From Schizochytrium sp. TIO01 (lineage: Eukaryota; Sar; Bigyra; Thraustochytrida; Thraustochytriidae), in assembly GCA_004764695.1 (NCBI GenBank), contig SMSO01000014.1, positions 323,148 through 387,147 of the forward strand: a DNA stretch of 64,000 nt, given 5' to 3'. The notes beneath the pieces were generated by a model. That model worked only from the letters and a program-made list of their open reading frames with translations. It did no database searches and was not told the DNA's origin. Below are positions 56,201 through 63,890 of this stretch, one piece after another. Position numbers and translations under genes: made by a program. Each line of letters starts with the position of its first letter. Position 1 is the stretch's first letter.

Positions 56201-56738
56201 GAACGTAGGTGTTTTCTTCACGCTCGTGTGCTAAAGCTTGTCGGAGACTATGAAGTTCAGATTCTGCGCGAACCCGTGCAGAGCGTTGAGATTCTAATTC
56301 AATAGATAAGTCTTGGTTATCCCGACGCATGTCCTGTAAACGTCGAGAAGACCTTGATCTTTCACTTTGTTGAAGCAAAGACCTCTGACTAGATGTTGAT
56401 TCTTTCCGCATGTGTAATTCTGATTGGGTTCTGTCAAGCTTGTCTTGTAGTGTCAATTGCTCTTGTTCTTCAGGATCTACATTTTCAGCGCAACTTCTTC
56501 TCGCCATTGCTAGTGACCTCGACTGATCATGTTTTGCAGCTGATGTCGTATCAAGCAAAGTTAAGGTTTTCCTTGACTGGGTTTCGTTTCCCCTATGCTT
56601 CTGTTCAAGCTCGTGTTCAGAATTGGACTCTGCTTCAGATTCAGACTCTGAGTTGAGCTCGTAGTACCTTAAATTATCAAGACTCGACATTCCTTTGTTG
56701 CTCGGAGGTCTCCTCCTCCTCCTTTGAGCTGGCAGCAT
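50247..56738 (-). CDS. Giant coiled-coil protein (2163 aa)
   Basis: From the first ATG; a nine-codon-longer frame begins at GTG and is preceded by TAA. Nearly the whole protein is heptad-rich coiled coil with Gln, Glu, Leu, Lys and Arg, like golgins, centrosomal or rootlet proteins, but no GRIP, PACT or other targeting module is recognised. The N-terminus is basic and disordered (QRRRRRPPSNKG) with a short acidic Glu/Ser stretch. A Cys/aromatic-containing break interrupts the coil at about 880-985 (AIQFWMHERHLLCKQ). The region about 1546-1913 is markedly more GC-rich than the rest. Within it a ~75-residue segment (about 1798-1871) is Gly/Cys/Pro-rich in this frame but looks coiled-coil-like in the +1 frame. 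It diverges from the TPR gene over 758 nt. A structural, possibly organelle-tethering role is inferred. Confidence 0.8.
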   Translation of the reverse strand: MLPAQRRRRRPPSNKGMSSLDNLRYYELNSESESEAESNSEHELEQKHRGNETQSRKTLTLLDTTSAAKHDQSRSLAMARRSCAENVDPEEQEQLTLQDKLDRTQSELHMRKESTSSQRSLLQQSERSRSSRRLQDMRRDNQDLSIELESQRSARVRAESELHSLRQALAHEREENTYVLASYRGDVKLLEEKLHRARCAQQEAETRAEYADKECKHAKEDLEVLQEKYEHDTRKVITAQSEVRRLNKILEAAQDTIAAQSSEIREARGRANSAEEDASQLALSVADLENRNTELCEKISSMREETQAMSIQLHAQNVELCELKSAQEKDHSYTEELQSNVEMFKLKLTQEEKACRQLKEDLDEAQDKITRDLQVHLREKGEWEVQIQVLQSKLDKSLAEAHVEALQREHVFLEKESNAKSLMNDLRQKAEMSDRAQLELNKARAEVVKRGAIYAQSELESQSQIDLLRSELETCSKSKQELLQSLAEASAKEQNYKLGISKDLENTKILRDKIELYQSKLRRTQDLLWPLQYRSVMTEVLKSQDDIKSLCHSNMQTQTQSPRVCDQATSTVEVPGPVQAPCECSTLKLKLEESLRHITAQEKAQREMKKLTCQLETTIEHLRDKSESIQKELQRLEVEKTEVQSNLTQTKASLDLLQNDHQAMEVSFSNLQDDYDEVVKGRGQLADSLRTSKADFEILQAEKAQSEAELLHLEESHTLLKVQHTNLQDSVSVNQSKYDEAQSQLARLESILAGLEHKNKELQRSRTELHEELVENKNMCEHWRVQNHQLEIRVAALTKENEAQSSLIVSLQSRSSMLEEDMETKSRELEVATNKLRDIEETYCVLRRENVSLRGARKNLLECTTRMHIFNVEQEKLKENSLVAFTRRQGVLCAKTAAAKVSAKRKTCTLIRAIQFWMHERHLLCKQLDFYANIAKAGVLCYQGLRQTQDMLDRVCRVRNSYVSQLQHERIRSIFAIAAAASLNAQNGALRDELDEIEETRSFQSAEAPCESPCQECATTHAMLVNTLEAKNNAEAQCSELASKRGLLETKYKNLAKQHKELIKDLERTIISRDEFEKQLNRARDYQGKLEGEIQHKKDQITRLQATVVVNRKQFQKLEFEKTEQSKLIGTLQEEVQEHQSGLENTRGEVQAVIEMLQESRKQGKERLKTISEQELKIQELSEVITMQEGRIRDLEKRCETENVQHKTSLAEAMLREQSAMHDFDLLRQQLSKKTDDLHAIQLDLEKSKATCKRQEAKIVAHRAADSQLEEIRISERRLESELCRAQLRVGELEGNLERALRDAHRQNELAIARLERINELQQDLEASVQSQNQFESYLREAREELQTHIASEQQLEARLIHSQNVCKKFEDQVNSLQEQNGTLETDIGSLRAQNDQIRGCLREIRLEMQSLSRQNKELTQASRKLSTLTEENNDLQKRIEALQALSDQLSESKCHAETNSTQLREGIHLLSCKMLELRASYNALQHEHRTAQAMVSQLEELKPQFAHLRVASQTMTKSLVSIAVKYQTSEHERKQLEIACKVLLVQCLGLRVSRRRLLSLKVAHADLVQRAVYLEARSKELEAVQTAYAAVSEAFKAAECHTEQEKREHEAALLKSQGALQSAQARVKELESEREQWATALLEMEANADRLEAAWEKNHAQEVVLQEKSLQLEAARNELQERARGLQKGEAALRKRTAFVELQQTKLEDTRVSSGEIQVLSAQLRAQERANSTLLEELSKFRERETAAAASEDPPKSPKSVSRSNRVKQKTPSCATASTQTSQRRRDVATSPPSPPQSPTTGRRRADRQGGRATCAARAAQGTTPGRLCPKAGTCEHEHGVCLEELPEVQGGGGPPKRSGGGGSARANMGVHPQLQERGHTGPVGEVRHDGVCDDGERAESAERGRDGDGDDEEEQEASGGGKGSEERLRRQVVELQEMVEKLRGERAEHAKRSRELGRLEHDEDLKVEAEQVRLVEFKAGGYEEKFCREEDQREVEQLRKRIAESEEELDRLKGEHGKALAFSTELSEKLRVLETHKESLAMEHTMSNQASISVNKRDSDDEVIAKALELQIAEQSQEMESLKAARMVVETQQLRIVELERQLHESSTSLEYFHKGKQIPPQLEGVESGELALLRQTVEQIKDEKAAIVALLIRTQEEAQS

Positions 56739-57496
56739 CTCATCAAACGTGCTCGTGACCTCCACACGATAGTCTTTGATTTAAGTCTACAACGTAAACA
56801 AGGTTGTAGGCCGTCTCCCTCTCTCTGCGACGGAATATGGCAAGTCCTTACACAGCAACTCCCGTATGCACGCCCTGTGCCACGAGTTTCTGCTTTTCAA
56901 CTCCACAGACACGTTGCTTGTGATCCCCCAGCTGCTGCTCATGGCCCCTGAGTTCTACACACGGCATGTGCATCGACATTCATCCATATGTTGGCGAAAT
57001 AAGCTTTTCTCTATGCAAATTCGAAGAATTTCAGTTCTATAGTTTTCTCTAAATAGTCATATATAAATGGCCGTTTCAATATCTCCTATTCTCCTCCTAT
57101 TGCAGTGGCCCATTCTTCGGTTCATCTCACGCTCTCCAGTTTCCTCCGAGCCTGGGCTCCTGAATGGCCTCGATCTCCGTTGTTCAAGTCTGCTCCTTGG
57201 AACCAAGGAGGTTCTCATGTTGCAAGAGTTGTACTGGTCTGTTACAACAGACCCCTAGCTAGTCCTCTCACCACCTCCCTGCATTGCTTTTTATGATGTG
57301 AGCAAATTTAGACTTCTAAACTGTAAAAAGAATGAACTCCGGCTCATAAACAGGAATAAGCATGGTGTTCTACTTGTTCTGTGTTTGTTTACTATTTTTT
57401 ACTAGGTCTCTCTAAAGTCACTTCGTACTCTTTAAAACATGTATATATTAAAATAATAATAAATGAACATGAACACTTAGACCTTCATTCGCAGCC
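56739..57496. promoter_or_regulatory. Divergent intergenic region
   Basis: 758 nt between head-to-head genes, carrying both promoters. A TATATAAA string at 57060-57067 lies about 430 nt before the TPR ATG, far for a simple TATA box unless the 5' UTR is long. A 63-codon frame directly after it has no support. Confidence 0.45.
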
Positions 57497-59770
57497 ATGG
57501 ACTCACAGGAGCCTACTTTGCCGCAAGGATCTCTCCGTAAGAGTGTTTCCAATAACCTTCGGCGCTCTCTTGGCCGCCTTGTGCGTAAGAGTATAAAGTC
57601 GCGTGAGAAGTCGAGCGCACACCTCGTTCAACATGGCGGGCCAGTTACGACATCATTGCTGATGGGTGCGCTGCACGCGCTGGAAGCAGAGGTCGGCGAG
57701 GCCTCGCGAACGTGGACAGCGCAGGACGCTGTGGCGCGGGGTCTATTAGAGGTGATGGGTACAATAGATGCCTCAATTCTTTCTGCTGATGCTGATGACC
57801 GTGACGGTCAAGATGCTGTCCTTACCGTTGTTCATGCACAAGAACTGCCTCTATATGTGCTAATCAAAGCGCTTCATAGAGGTCTCGGAACAAACGTTCT
57901 TGTAAACATCCCAGGCATTTCAGGCGCGCAATTTCCCATGCAATCTCGCAAGATTTCTCGCATGACATTTTGCGTGGTGTTCGCTCATTGGGAAGATGAT
58001 TCGTTTATTGCCGATGAGACCATGCGGCTTAAATTACTCAAATTAGCCAAGGCCCAAGCTAAAGTCCACATTTTGTATGGTCCATGGACAATACCGAGGG
58101 CAATCATTGACGGGGGAGAGATAGAGGGGCTGCTGAAAGCCGCAGATTTATTAAGACGCCGTGTATGGTACCGGGCACAAAGTTTGCTTAGCACGCAAGA
58201 ATGCAACACAACTTGGACGTATCTTCGGAATTCTTGGTCAGAAGGTTGCAAGCTGGCTGAGGAGAGATGCTTGTTATCAACTGATGAATCGGCAAAGATA
58301 AAAGTATTCAGTGACTGTGGCCGGATATATTGTGCTCTTGAACTCACCGCAGAAAGTAGGCAAGCATTTAGCGCTAGTTCGATCCGCTTCGGTGAACTCT
58401 GTGACATTAATGCTACAACTGCTGAGGATGAACTGTCTCAGCTGCAAAATATGCGCGGTGTAGCTGCTTCTCAAGCTCAATTATTTGAACCCTCAAGCGT
58501 TGCATCATATACTTTGTTTTTCAATACGCTTTCAGAGTTTCAAACAGAGCATAGTGATCTTCCAAACAAGGGTGTTCTGTTTCTAGAAGCGGCGCGGAAC
58601 GCGCGTGTCTCGCAAAACCCCAAGATGTATTTACATTGGAGTAAAGAGGCATACGAATTACTCACAGAGACACATGGAGAAAACCATTCGCTTTCAATCG
58701 AAGCACACTATGAGCTGGGGCGGGCAAAACACTACATGGGACATTTTGATGAAGCAATATTCGACTTGTGGGCTGTAGAGAACTTACTTAAAGAGCTCCA
58801 GGGCGAGGAAGCTCCGCTGCAAATACGCGCGCACGTTTTGATAGAACTTGCTGAGATCTACCTTTTTCTCGCAGCATTTGAGGATGTAGATTTGCTGGTG
58901 GATCAGGCGATGGATATCTTGAGCCAAATTGAACAGGAGAATGAGCTAGATAAGGCAAAATGCGTCTTAATCTCGTCCAATCTTCTAAGAGACCGAGGTT
59001 TATTTGAAGAATGCCACCGTCTGGCTCAAGAGGCTCTGGAACTTGTTAGTCTGTATACGTCTCCGACTTCGGCTTTACGTTTGGAGCCCATGGTGGGGAT
59101 AGCAGCTGCAAAACGCGGCCTCTTCAAGCATGGAGCTGCATTAATGGTTCTCGAAAGTGCCCGAGAAATCGTGAATTCTTCGATAGGAGAAACACATCCA
59201 GACTCATTTGGTGTCTTGATGCATTTGGGCCAAGTACTCAGCCGGAGAGAGTTCAACTCAAAGTTAAAAGCTATGCAAATGCTCCGGGACCTTCGGCAGC
59301 ACAGCCTTCTCACCTTTTCTACCTTGCACCCGCGGTCTCAATTGGCCGCTGCGTGCGTAGCAGAAAGCACGAAGGATTCGGCAGAACTTCTTAGCGTAAT
59401 TCATTACTTTGAGGAACTTCTTGGCGCGAACCACTATCGCGTTGCCCACTTTCGTGCATTACACGCCAATATGCTACCAGATCCAGAATCTTCTATTGAA
59501 GAGAATTTTCAAGCTTTGACAATCTACGAAAAATATTTCCCTGGAGCTACGCACCACCCTTCAATGGGAGTCATCATGTTTAATATCGCGCATCGATACG
59601 ATCGCCTGGGAAAGTATGACGAGGCCTTTGTGTTGATGAGCAAGGTAGTTAAGACCTTTGAGGAGTGCTATTCACCAGACCACCCAAATATGCTACGTGC
59701 ATATTCTTTTTATCAAGACATGACAAGATATTCAGATTTTGCTCGAAGGCAGACAAGGGCAATTAACTGA
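57497..59770 (+). CDS. TPR-repeat protein (kinesin light chain-like repeats)
   Basis: 757 aa, starting at an ATG in good context (GCAGCCATGG). A basic N-terminal helix (about 10-36, RRSLGRLVRKSIKSREK) may bind membrane or nucleic acid. Residues about 50-300 form an unassigned helical region with a hydrophobic strand/helix block (MTFCVVFAHWED, VHILYGPWTIPRAII). From about 378 to 741 there are tandem TPRs of the 42-residue kinesin-light-chain/NPHP3 style, for example EAYELLTETHGENHSLSIEA and YDEAFVLMSKVVKTFEE followed by PDHPNMLRAY. Such repeats mediate protein-protein binding. No NB-ARC or CHAT domain is visible. Function beyond scaffolding is unknown. Confidence 0.75.
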   Translation: MDSQEPTLPQGSLRKSVSNNLRRSLGRLVRKSIKSREKSSAHLVQHGGPVTTSLLMGALHALEAEVGEASRTWTAQDAVARGLLEVMGTIDASILSADADDRDGQDAVLTVVHAQELPLYVLIKALHRGLGTNVLVNIPGISGAQFPMQSRKISRMTFCVVFAHWEDDSFIADETMRLKLLKLAKAQAKVHILYGPWTIPRAIIDGGEIEGLLKAADLLRRRVWYRAQSLLSTQECNTTWTYLRNSWSEGCKLAEERCLLSTDESAKIKVFSDCGRIYCALELTAESRQAFSASSIRFGELCDINATTAEDELSQLQNMRGVAASQAQLFEPSSVASYTLFFNTLSEFQTEHSDLPNKGVLFLEAARNARVSQNPKMYLHWSKEAYELLTETHGENHSLSIEAHYELGRAKHYMGHFDEAIFDLWAVENLLKELQGEEAPLQIRAHVLIELAEIYLFLAAFEDVDLLVDQAMDILSQIEQENELDKAKCVLISSNLLRDRGLFEECHRLAQEALELVSLYTSPTSALRLEPMVGIAAAKRGLFKHGAALMVLESAREIVNSSIGETHPDSFGVLMHLGQVLSRREFNSKLKAMQMLRDLRQHSLLTFSTLHPRSQLAAACVAESTKDSAELLSVIHYFEELLGANHYRVAHFRALHANMLPDPESSIEENFQALTIYEKYFPGATHHPSMGVIMFNIAHRYDRLGKYDEAFVLMSKVVKTFEECYSPDHPNMLRAYSFYQDMTRYSDFARRQTRAIN

Positions 59771-60504
59771 TCAAGTTGAGGCTTCCATACCCATTAGAAG
59801 CTCACCTCGTTGCGCATATACAAGATATTGATAATTATATGAATATATTTCCCTTGCTTGGAAGTCTTCGAAAACATTACACTATACTTTTCATAGCCGG
59901 CCAAAAACAACGTCCAGTTCCTACGTTTGTAGTGGTTTCTATCACAATTTTCTATAAAATTTCTTCCACAAGCAGTGAACTCCTTATTCTATCTGATCCT
60001 ATTATTATATTTATCGAAGACACTGCGAAGTGGTGTTTTCCTTGTTTTTTTGTTTTTTGTTTTTTGTTTTTTGTTTTTTAATAAAAAGCAACTCTGGGTG
60101 TGCGCTGTGGTGAGCCGTATGGGAAATATGTAAAAACCAAAATGCGCCAATTTATGTCAAGGCGTAGTTCTGAATGACAATGGAAAAATAAAAACTTCGC
60201 GTAGTCCATCATGGGTGAGTTTAACTCTAGAGCAAGCAGTCTCGGAGAGAAAGTCCCCACTATATATGCGGAAAGCGTGCACGGCCCAAAATACAGAGTT
60301 TGGAGCGAACCGCTTTCACACGGCTTAGATACCGCTAATCCATCTGGCTAGTTAAAAAATGGAGGGATCATTTTGAAATGAAGCGAACAACCGAATATTG
60401 ATCTTTGTATGACGATTTATAGTACAATATCATGTAGGAGGACTGGAGAACCCGATTGCCCTTGTATAAGCGGATTTCCGAGAAGAATAGAGCTTTTTAA
60501 TGCG
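59771..60504. other. Intergenic region / retroelement 3' flank
   Basis: About 730 nt. No reverse transcriptase, RNase H or integrase remnant was found on the minus strand after the protease fragment. A TTTTTTG array lies at 60043-60079. Confidence 0.5.
60043..60079. repeat. (TTTTTTG)n array, A-rich on the minus strand
   Basis: Five TTTTTTG units. Read in the sense of the retroelement this is (CAAAAAA)n, about 430 nt after the protease stop, and could be an A-rich 3' tail. A plain microsatellite is also possible. Confidence 0.7.
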
Positions 60505-60831
60505 TTACACTAGATTATCATCAGCATCCAAATGCTTGGATGTCCCGTGGAAGTGTTCGCGAGCCCTTGCTAGTAGTAGTTCGTTGCCAATATAGGAGTT
60601 GTCTGGAACGTAGAAGGTAACGTGGAGGAGTGTACCATACTGAGTGAGGTGAAGAAGGAGGTCAATGTGGAGTTTGACTTTCTTGATAATCTGGCTGGAT
60701 CCTTGGCCGGTGTGTACCGTGGTTGGATCGCTGGGGCAGAGTGGTGTTGTTTCGATAGGGCCGATTGATTTCTCGATTTGTGCGAGTAGGCGCGGTGGTA
60801 GAAACGAGTGAGTGGTACCGGAGTCGAAGAT
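60505..60831 (-). CDS. Retropepsin-like aspartic protease fragment, downstream of in-frame UGA
   Basis: 108 codons in the same frame as gag, directly after UGA 60832-60834, ending at TAA 60505-60507. It starts IFDSGTTHSFLPP, the classic D-S/T-G catalytic loop, and ends near SYIGNELLLARA, which fits the second hydrophobic-Gly motif of retropepsins. There is no Met in the frame, so expression would need stop-codon readthrough from gag. Alternatively the UGA is an inactivating mutation of a once continuous gag-pro frame. Confidence 0.7.
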   Translation of the reverse strand: MFDSGTTHSFLPPRLLAQIEKSIGPIETTPLCPSDPTTVHTGQGSSQIIKKVKLHIDLLLHLTQYGTLLHVTFYVPDNSYIGNELLLARAREHFHGTSKHLDADDNLV

Positions 60832-62643
60832 TCATGTGTCAATGATGCAGGATTTCTTCTGGAATAGGGGTACCGTGGGCTGCGCGTTGCTGTAGACGCG
60901 TGCTGGTGGGGTTTTGAGTAGCTGTTCTAGATCCTTCGGTTGTGTGAGGATTTTTGGTGAACGGGCTGAGGTGGCGATGTGTCGCCGATCTGAGGAGCTG
61001 GGTTTGGCGCTCGTGGCCTTGGCTTTGGCCAGTCGATTTTTGTGTTGTTCGACGGCGGCCTTGTGCAATTTTGCGGTGCCGGGATTGGCTGCTAAAAATG
61101 CTTGCTTGTATGTTTGGAAGTCTGTGTCTGAGAGTTTCTGACTACAGTTCCTGTTGAGTCGTTTTGTACGACTGTTCCAACTGAGGAAATCGTGATTATC
61201 GTGACAGGCAGGGCAGGTGTTGCCGCTTTGGGATCCTGTGAATGTCGGCGATTTCTTTGGAGGTTTGGAGGAAAACGGGGCAGGCTTTGACGGGCTGTGT
61301 CGTGTTTTCGCGGGGTCTGCAAGCGGTTGTCGATTGGTGGCGTCATAGAAGGAGCGTAATATGATGAGTAGATCGTGGAAAGACGGCATGGGAGTTGCTG
61401 TGGGTAGACGGAACTGGCGCCAGGTGCCGGTGGAGTTCCATAGGTGGGAAGTGACGCGTGCCCGGATGATGTGGTGCATAGCGTCGAGACAAGCGTGGGT
61501 AAGGACTCGATGGGCTTCAGGGATGGCTTGGAGTGTTGTGAATTCCGTGTGGCGTGAGCAGCCATAAGTGTTGGCTAAACGGGTGAGGTCCCTTTCCATC
61601 CGTGCGAGGGTTAAGGTGAGGTCCTTTGGGATGGTGCCGAGATGCAGGGAAAAGATTTGGATGATTTTGTTGTTGATCTCACACCAAGCGTTTTGGAAAG
61701 CGTGTTGTTTCCAGAAATCGAGGAATGCATAGCACTGTTCTTCGGTGATGTCTGCTGCCTGGTAGGCCCACTCGGGTCTTTGCATCACTGGGGCATAAAT
61801 GCTGAGTAGTGCTTGGAGTGCAGTTCGTCCTTTGTGGCCCATAGCGCATTGCGGTGGGAGGGCGGGTTTTCCCATTGCTTTGCAATTCTTTTGGTATTGG
61901 TTGTACGATTGCATCCAACGGATGAAGGTGCCTCCGTCGCAGGACTCGGGAAGTTCTTCGTGCTTCTGTTGGTAGAATGTGCACGCGGTGGTTTTTGTCA
62001 CTGAGCTGAGGTCCTTAAAGGCGTCAGTGGAGGAGGTGTGATTTTCCATGAGCATGGAGCTAGAGTCTGAGGGTGCGCGGTCTTGTCCTCGTCGTGTAAT
62101 GTTGGGGTGGTAGGATGCTTGCGGGAGGTGGCTGGTAGTGCTAGGTTCGGTTTCGTTATCCGACCCTTCTTCGTCCGAAGGTTGACCAGGATTGGGATTT
62201 GCTTGAGAGGGTGTGGGGGTTTGTTTGTTTTGTGTCATGAGTTGATTAAACATGTCTAGCATCATTTTGTTGCTTTCCTCTGCTTGTTGCTTTTGTAGCT
62301 GCATCGCTTGTTCTGCCCTCTCTTCGGCTTTTTGAATGTAGGATATCATTGCTGTCATGAGTTGCGTCATGTCTGCGGATGCTTGTGCGGGAGGGATAGC
62401 TTGTGTTGCTGGAGGGATAGGGGCGCGTGTTTCCTGAGTAGACTCGTTGGTTAGCGGTGTGGTAGCAGGTTGTTGTTCTGCTTCCGCTGGTCCTATGGTA
62501 AGGTTTGGATCAGCTGATTCTGATCCTTTGCCGTCAGGTGCTGCTTTGAGGAGGGTCGCAGCTGTATTTGCTTGCGCCTCCGTGTTGGGGCTTTCCTGGA
62601 GTTGCTCTTGGCTCTCGTTATTGATACCCGGTGAGATGGCCAT
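60832..62643 (-). CDS. Retrotransposon gag-like protein
   Basis: 603 aa, ATG start. A Gln/Thr/Pro-rich disordered N-terminus is followed by a short coiled coil (about 105-140, AEERAEQAMQLQKQQAEES), a helical capsid-like domain (about 230-420, with FLDFWKQHAFQNAWCEINNK and IPKDLTLTLARMERDLTRLA), then a basic Pro/Ser/Lys-rich region. A zinc-knuckle-like CPACHDNHDFLSWNSRTKR...C lies near 500. The order coiled coil, capsid, knuckle is typical of gag. A TTTATA string (TATAAA on the minus strand) at 62695-62700, about 52 nt upstream, may be its promoter. The intact frame argues that this copy is not very old. The final residues lead straight into the protease frame. Confidence 0.75.
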   Translation of the reverse strand: MAISPGINNESQEQLQESPNTEAQANTAATLLKAAPDGKGSESADPNLTIGPAEAEQQPATTPLTNESTQETRAPIPPATQAIPPAQASADMTQLMTAMISYIQKAEERAEQAMQLQKQQAEESNKMMLDMFNQLMTQNKQTPTPSQANPNPGQPSDEEGSDNETEPSTTSHLPQASYHPNITRRGQDRAPSDSSSMLMENHTSSTDAFKDLSSVTKTTACTFYQQKHEELPESCDGGTFIRWMQSYNQYQKNCKAMGKPALPPQCAMGHKGRTALQALLSIYAPVMQRPEWAYQAADITEEQCYAFLDFWKQHAFQNAWCEINNKIIQIFSLHLGTIPKDLTLTLARMERDLTRLANTYGCSRHTEFTTLQAIPEAHRVLTHACLDAMHHIIRARVTSHLWNSTGTWRQFRLPTATPMPSFHDLLIILRSFYDATNRQPLADPAKTRHSPSKPAPFSSKPPKKSPTFTGSQSGNTCPACHDNHDFLSWNSRTKRLNRNCSQKLSDTDFQTYKQAFLAANPGTAKLHKAAVEQHKNRLAKAKATSAKPSSSDRRHIATSARSPKILTQPKDLEQLLKTPPARVYSNAQPTVPLFQKKSCIIDT

Positions 62644-63081
62644 GTTAAGCGATGGGTGTTCACGATTCAGCTATTTGTTTGAACTAAGAGAAAGTTTATA
62701 AACTGTCTCGTTCCCTGACTGATCGAGACGCAATCGGGGGAACGAAGTTAGGCTAGCCGCGGAAATGTGGAGGGAAAGAGGATGCGTGCGGAGAACGCAG
62801 TCGCAACTCTTTGAGAAAACTTAAACTGGTGAGTGAGTTAAGCTAAAGCGGAGACTAAGGGAGCCTTGCTAGGTGTGAGCATGGTGAGACTCTGGTGGCT
62901 GTACGAGGGTTCTGGGTATGCTTGGGTAGGTGTGTAGGTTTCTTGTTGCACGGTAGCGTGCACGGTAAGAGGAAACCTTGTATCAGTAAAAGATTTTCGA
63001 TAAAAGGAAAATTCCTCTTTAACTTTTCTCTTAAGTGAAAAGTAAAAGAAATTGTAGACTTGAAGGGATTGAAAGTTTTCT
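62644..63081. other. Spacer between gag and the upstream ORF
   Basis: 438 nt, probably the 5' untranslated leader of the retroelement. No terminal repeat matching the 3' side was found. Confidence 0.4.
62695..62700 (-). promoter_or_regulatory. TATA-box candidate for gag
   Basis: TATAAA on the minus strand within a short palindrome (AGTTTATAAACT), about 52 nt before the gag ATG. Confidence 0.4.
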
Positions 63082-63831
63082 CTAGTTTTTCTTGATATGG
63101 AATATGAGGCGAATGCATTCATTAGACAACTTGTATGGAAATAGCCTAGAGGGCCAGGACACCAGGAAACTCTTTGGGGACTGCAAAGGGTCTCGCTCAA
63201 TCTCAGCGTCAATAAACTGGCTATACGTACTGTCGATGGGGTCGTTGACGCTCCTCATGAGCTCAACGTAATCCGGTTCAGGTGTGTTGGCCTTTAATGC
63301 CTTCATCTTCCAACGAATACACCTCTGCAACACCTTGCGGACATCTGATTCGGTGGGCATATCGAGTCGATACATATTGGCATCCATCTCAGCCAGTCTC
63401 TCCAATACCCAAGACGGGTGCTGCTTGTCAGAGCCCTCATCCCGGAAGAGCTCCGCGATGGGGATTCTGAACGCAGCAGCGTTTGACATTCCCATCTTTA
63501 AATCATGACGTGAGCGTCGTCCAAATCCCCTCTGCACGAGCTTCCGCGAAGCATCGTATTTAGTAGCGAGAGCATACTCGGACTGGTCTGCATTACCGTC
63601 ACGAACAACACGAGCTGCTGTTGGGTCATTAATAAGCTCCTTCGTCCAACGTGTAGCATATGCAATCATATCGCGACGCTGGCTCTTCTCCACTTGTACT
63701 TCATTAACATCATCTTCATCCGTGGTATAGCTCTCATTGTCATTATCGTCGGTACCATCATCATCGACTTGAAACTGACCTGTAGCCGCAAGCTCCAACA
63801 CATTTTCCGTACCCTCATCGACAACCAACAT
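63082..63831 (-). CDS. Unrecognised ORF, probably 3'-truncated
   Basis: 249 aa, ATG start, with a TTTATATATA string 50-60 nt upstream. An acidic N-terminus (DDDGTDDNDNESYTTDEDD) is followed by a helical, moderately conserved-looking region (RRDMIAYATRWTKELI, IPIAELFRDEGSDKQHPSWV, RKVLQRCIRWKMKALKA). No domain is recognised; transposon-encoded or host DNA-associated functions are both conceivable. The last ~27 residues (from about 222, PSRLFPYKLSNECIRLIF) change character and become AT-driven. This suggests that the original frame was cut near 63150-63170 and now runs into unrelated sequence, possibly the flank of the adjacent retroelement. It is co-oriented with gag. Confidence 0.45.
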   Translation of the reverse strand: MLVVDEGTENVLELAATGQFQVDDDGTDDNDNESYTTDEDDVNEVQVEKSQRRDMIAYATRWTKELINDPTAARVVRDGNADQSEYALATKYDASRKLVQRGFGRRSRHDLKMGMSNAAAFRIPIAELFRDEGSDKQHPSWVLERLAEMDANMYRLDMPTESDVRKVLQRCIRWKMKALKANTPEPDYVELMRSVNDPIDSTYSQFIDAEIERDPLQSPKSFLVSWPSRLFPYKLSNECIRLIFHIKKN

Positions 63832-63880
63832 GTTATCGAGACATTCGCAACGTCCCGCGAACGCTGTCGATCGGATTAAG

Positions 63881-63890
63881 TATATATAAA
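63881..63890 (-). promoter_or_regulatory. TATA-box candidate
   Basis: TTTATATATA on the minus strand, 50-60 nt upstream of the 63831 ATG, in a position compatible with a core promoter if the 5' UTR is short. Confidence 0.4.

Larger units (their letters stand above)
60505..62643 (-). mobile_element. Truncated LTR-type retroelement (gag plus retropepsin only)
   Basis: A 603-aa gag-like frame is followed, after one in-frame UGA, by a retropepsin-like frame, then nothing recognisable. Polymerase and integrase are missing. I could not find matching long terminal repeats in the flanks (59.8-60.5 kb versus 62.7-63.1 kb), a primer-binding site or target-site duplication by eye. It is best viewed as a partial or degenerate copy of a Ty3/gypsy-like or other gag-pro element. 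Confidence 0.65.

Noticed and set aside
60286-60350. tRNA-like A-box/B-box arrangement on - (TGGATTAGCGG ... GGTTCGCTCC)
   Set aside because: The acceptor and T stems do not pair and the box consensus is imperfect.
60505-62643. Full-length autonomous retrotransposon
   Set aside because: No reverse transcriptase, RNase H or integrase motifs on either side, and no terminal repeats were found by eye.
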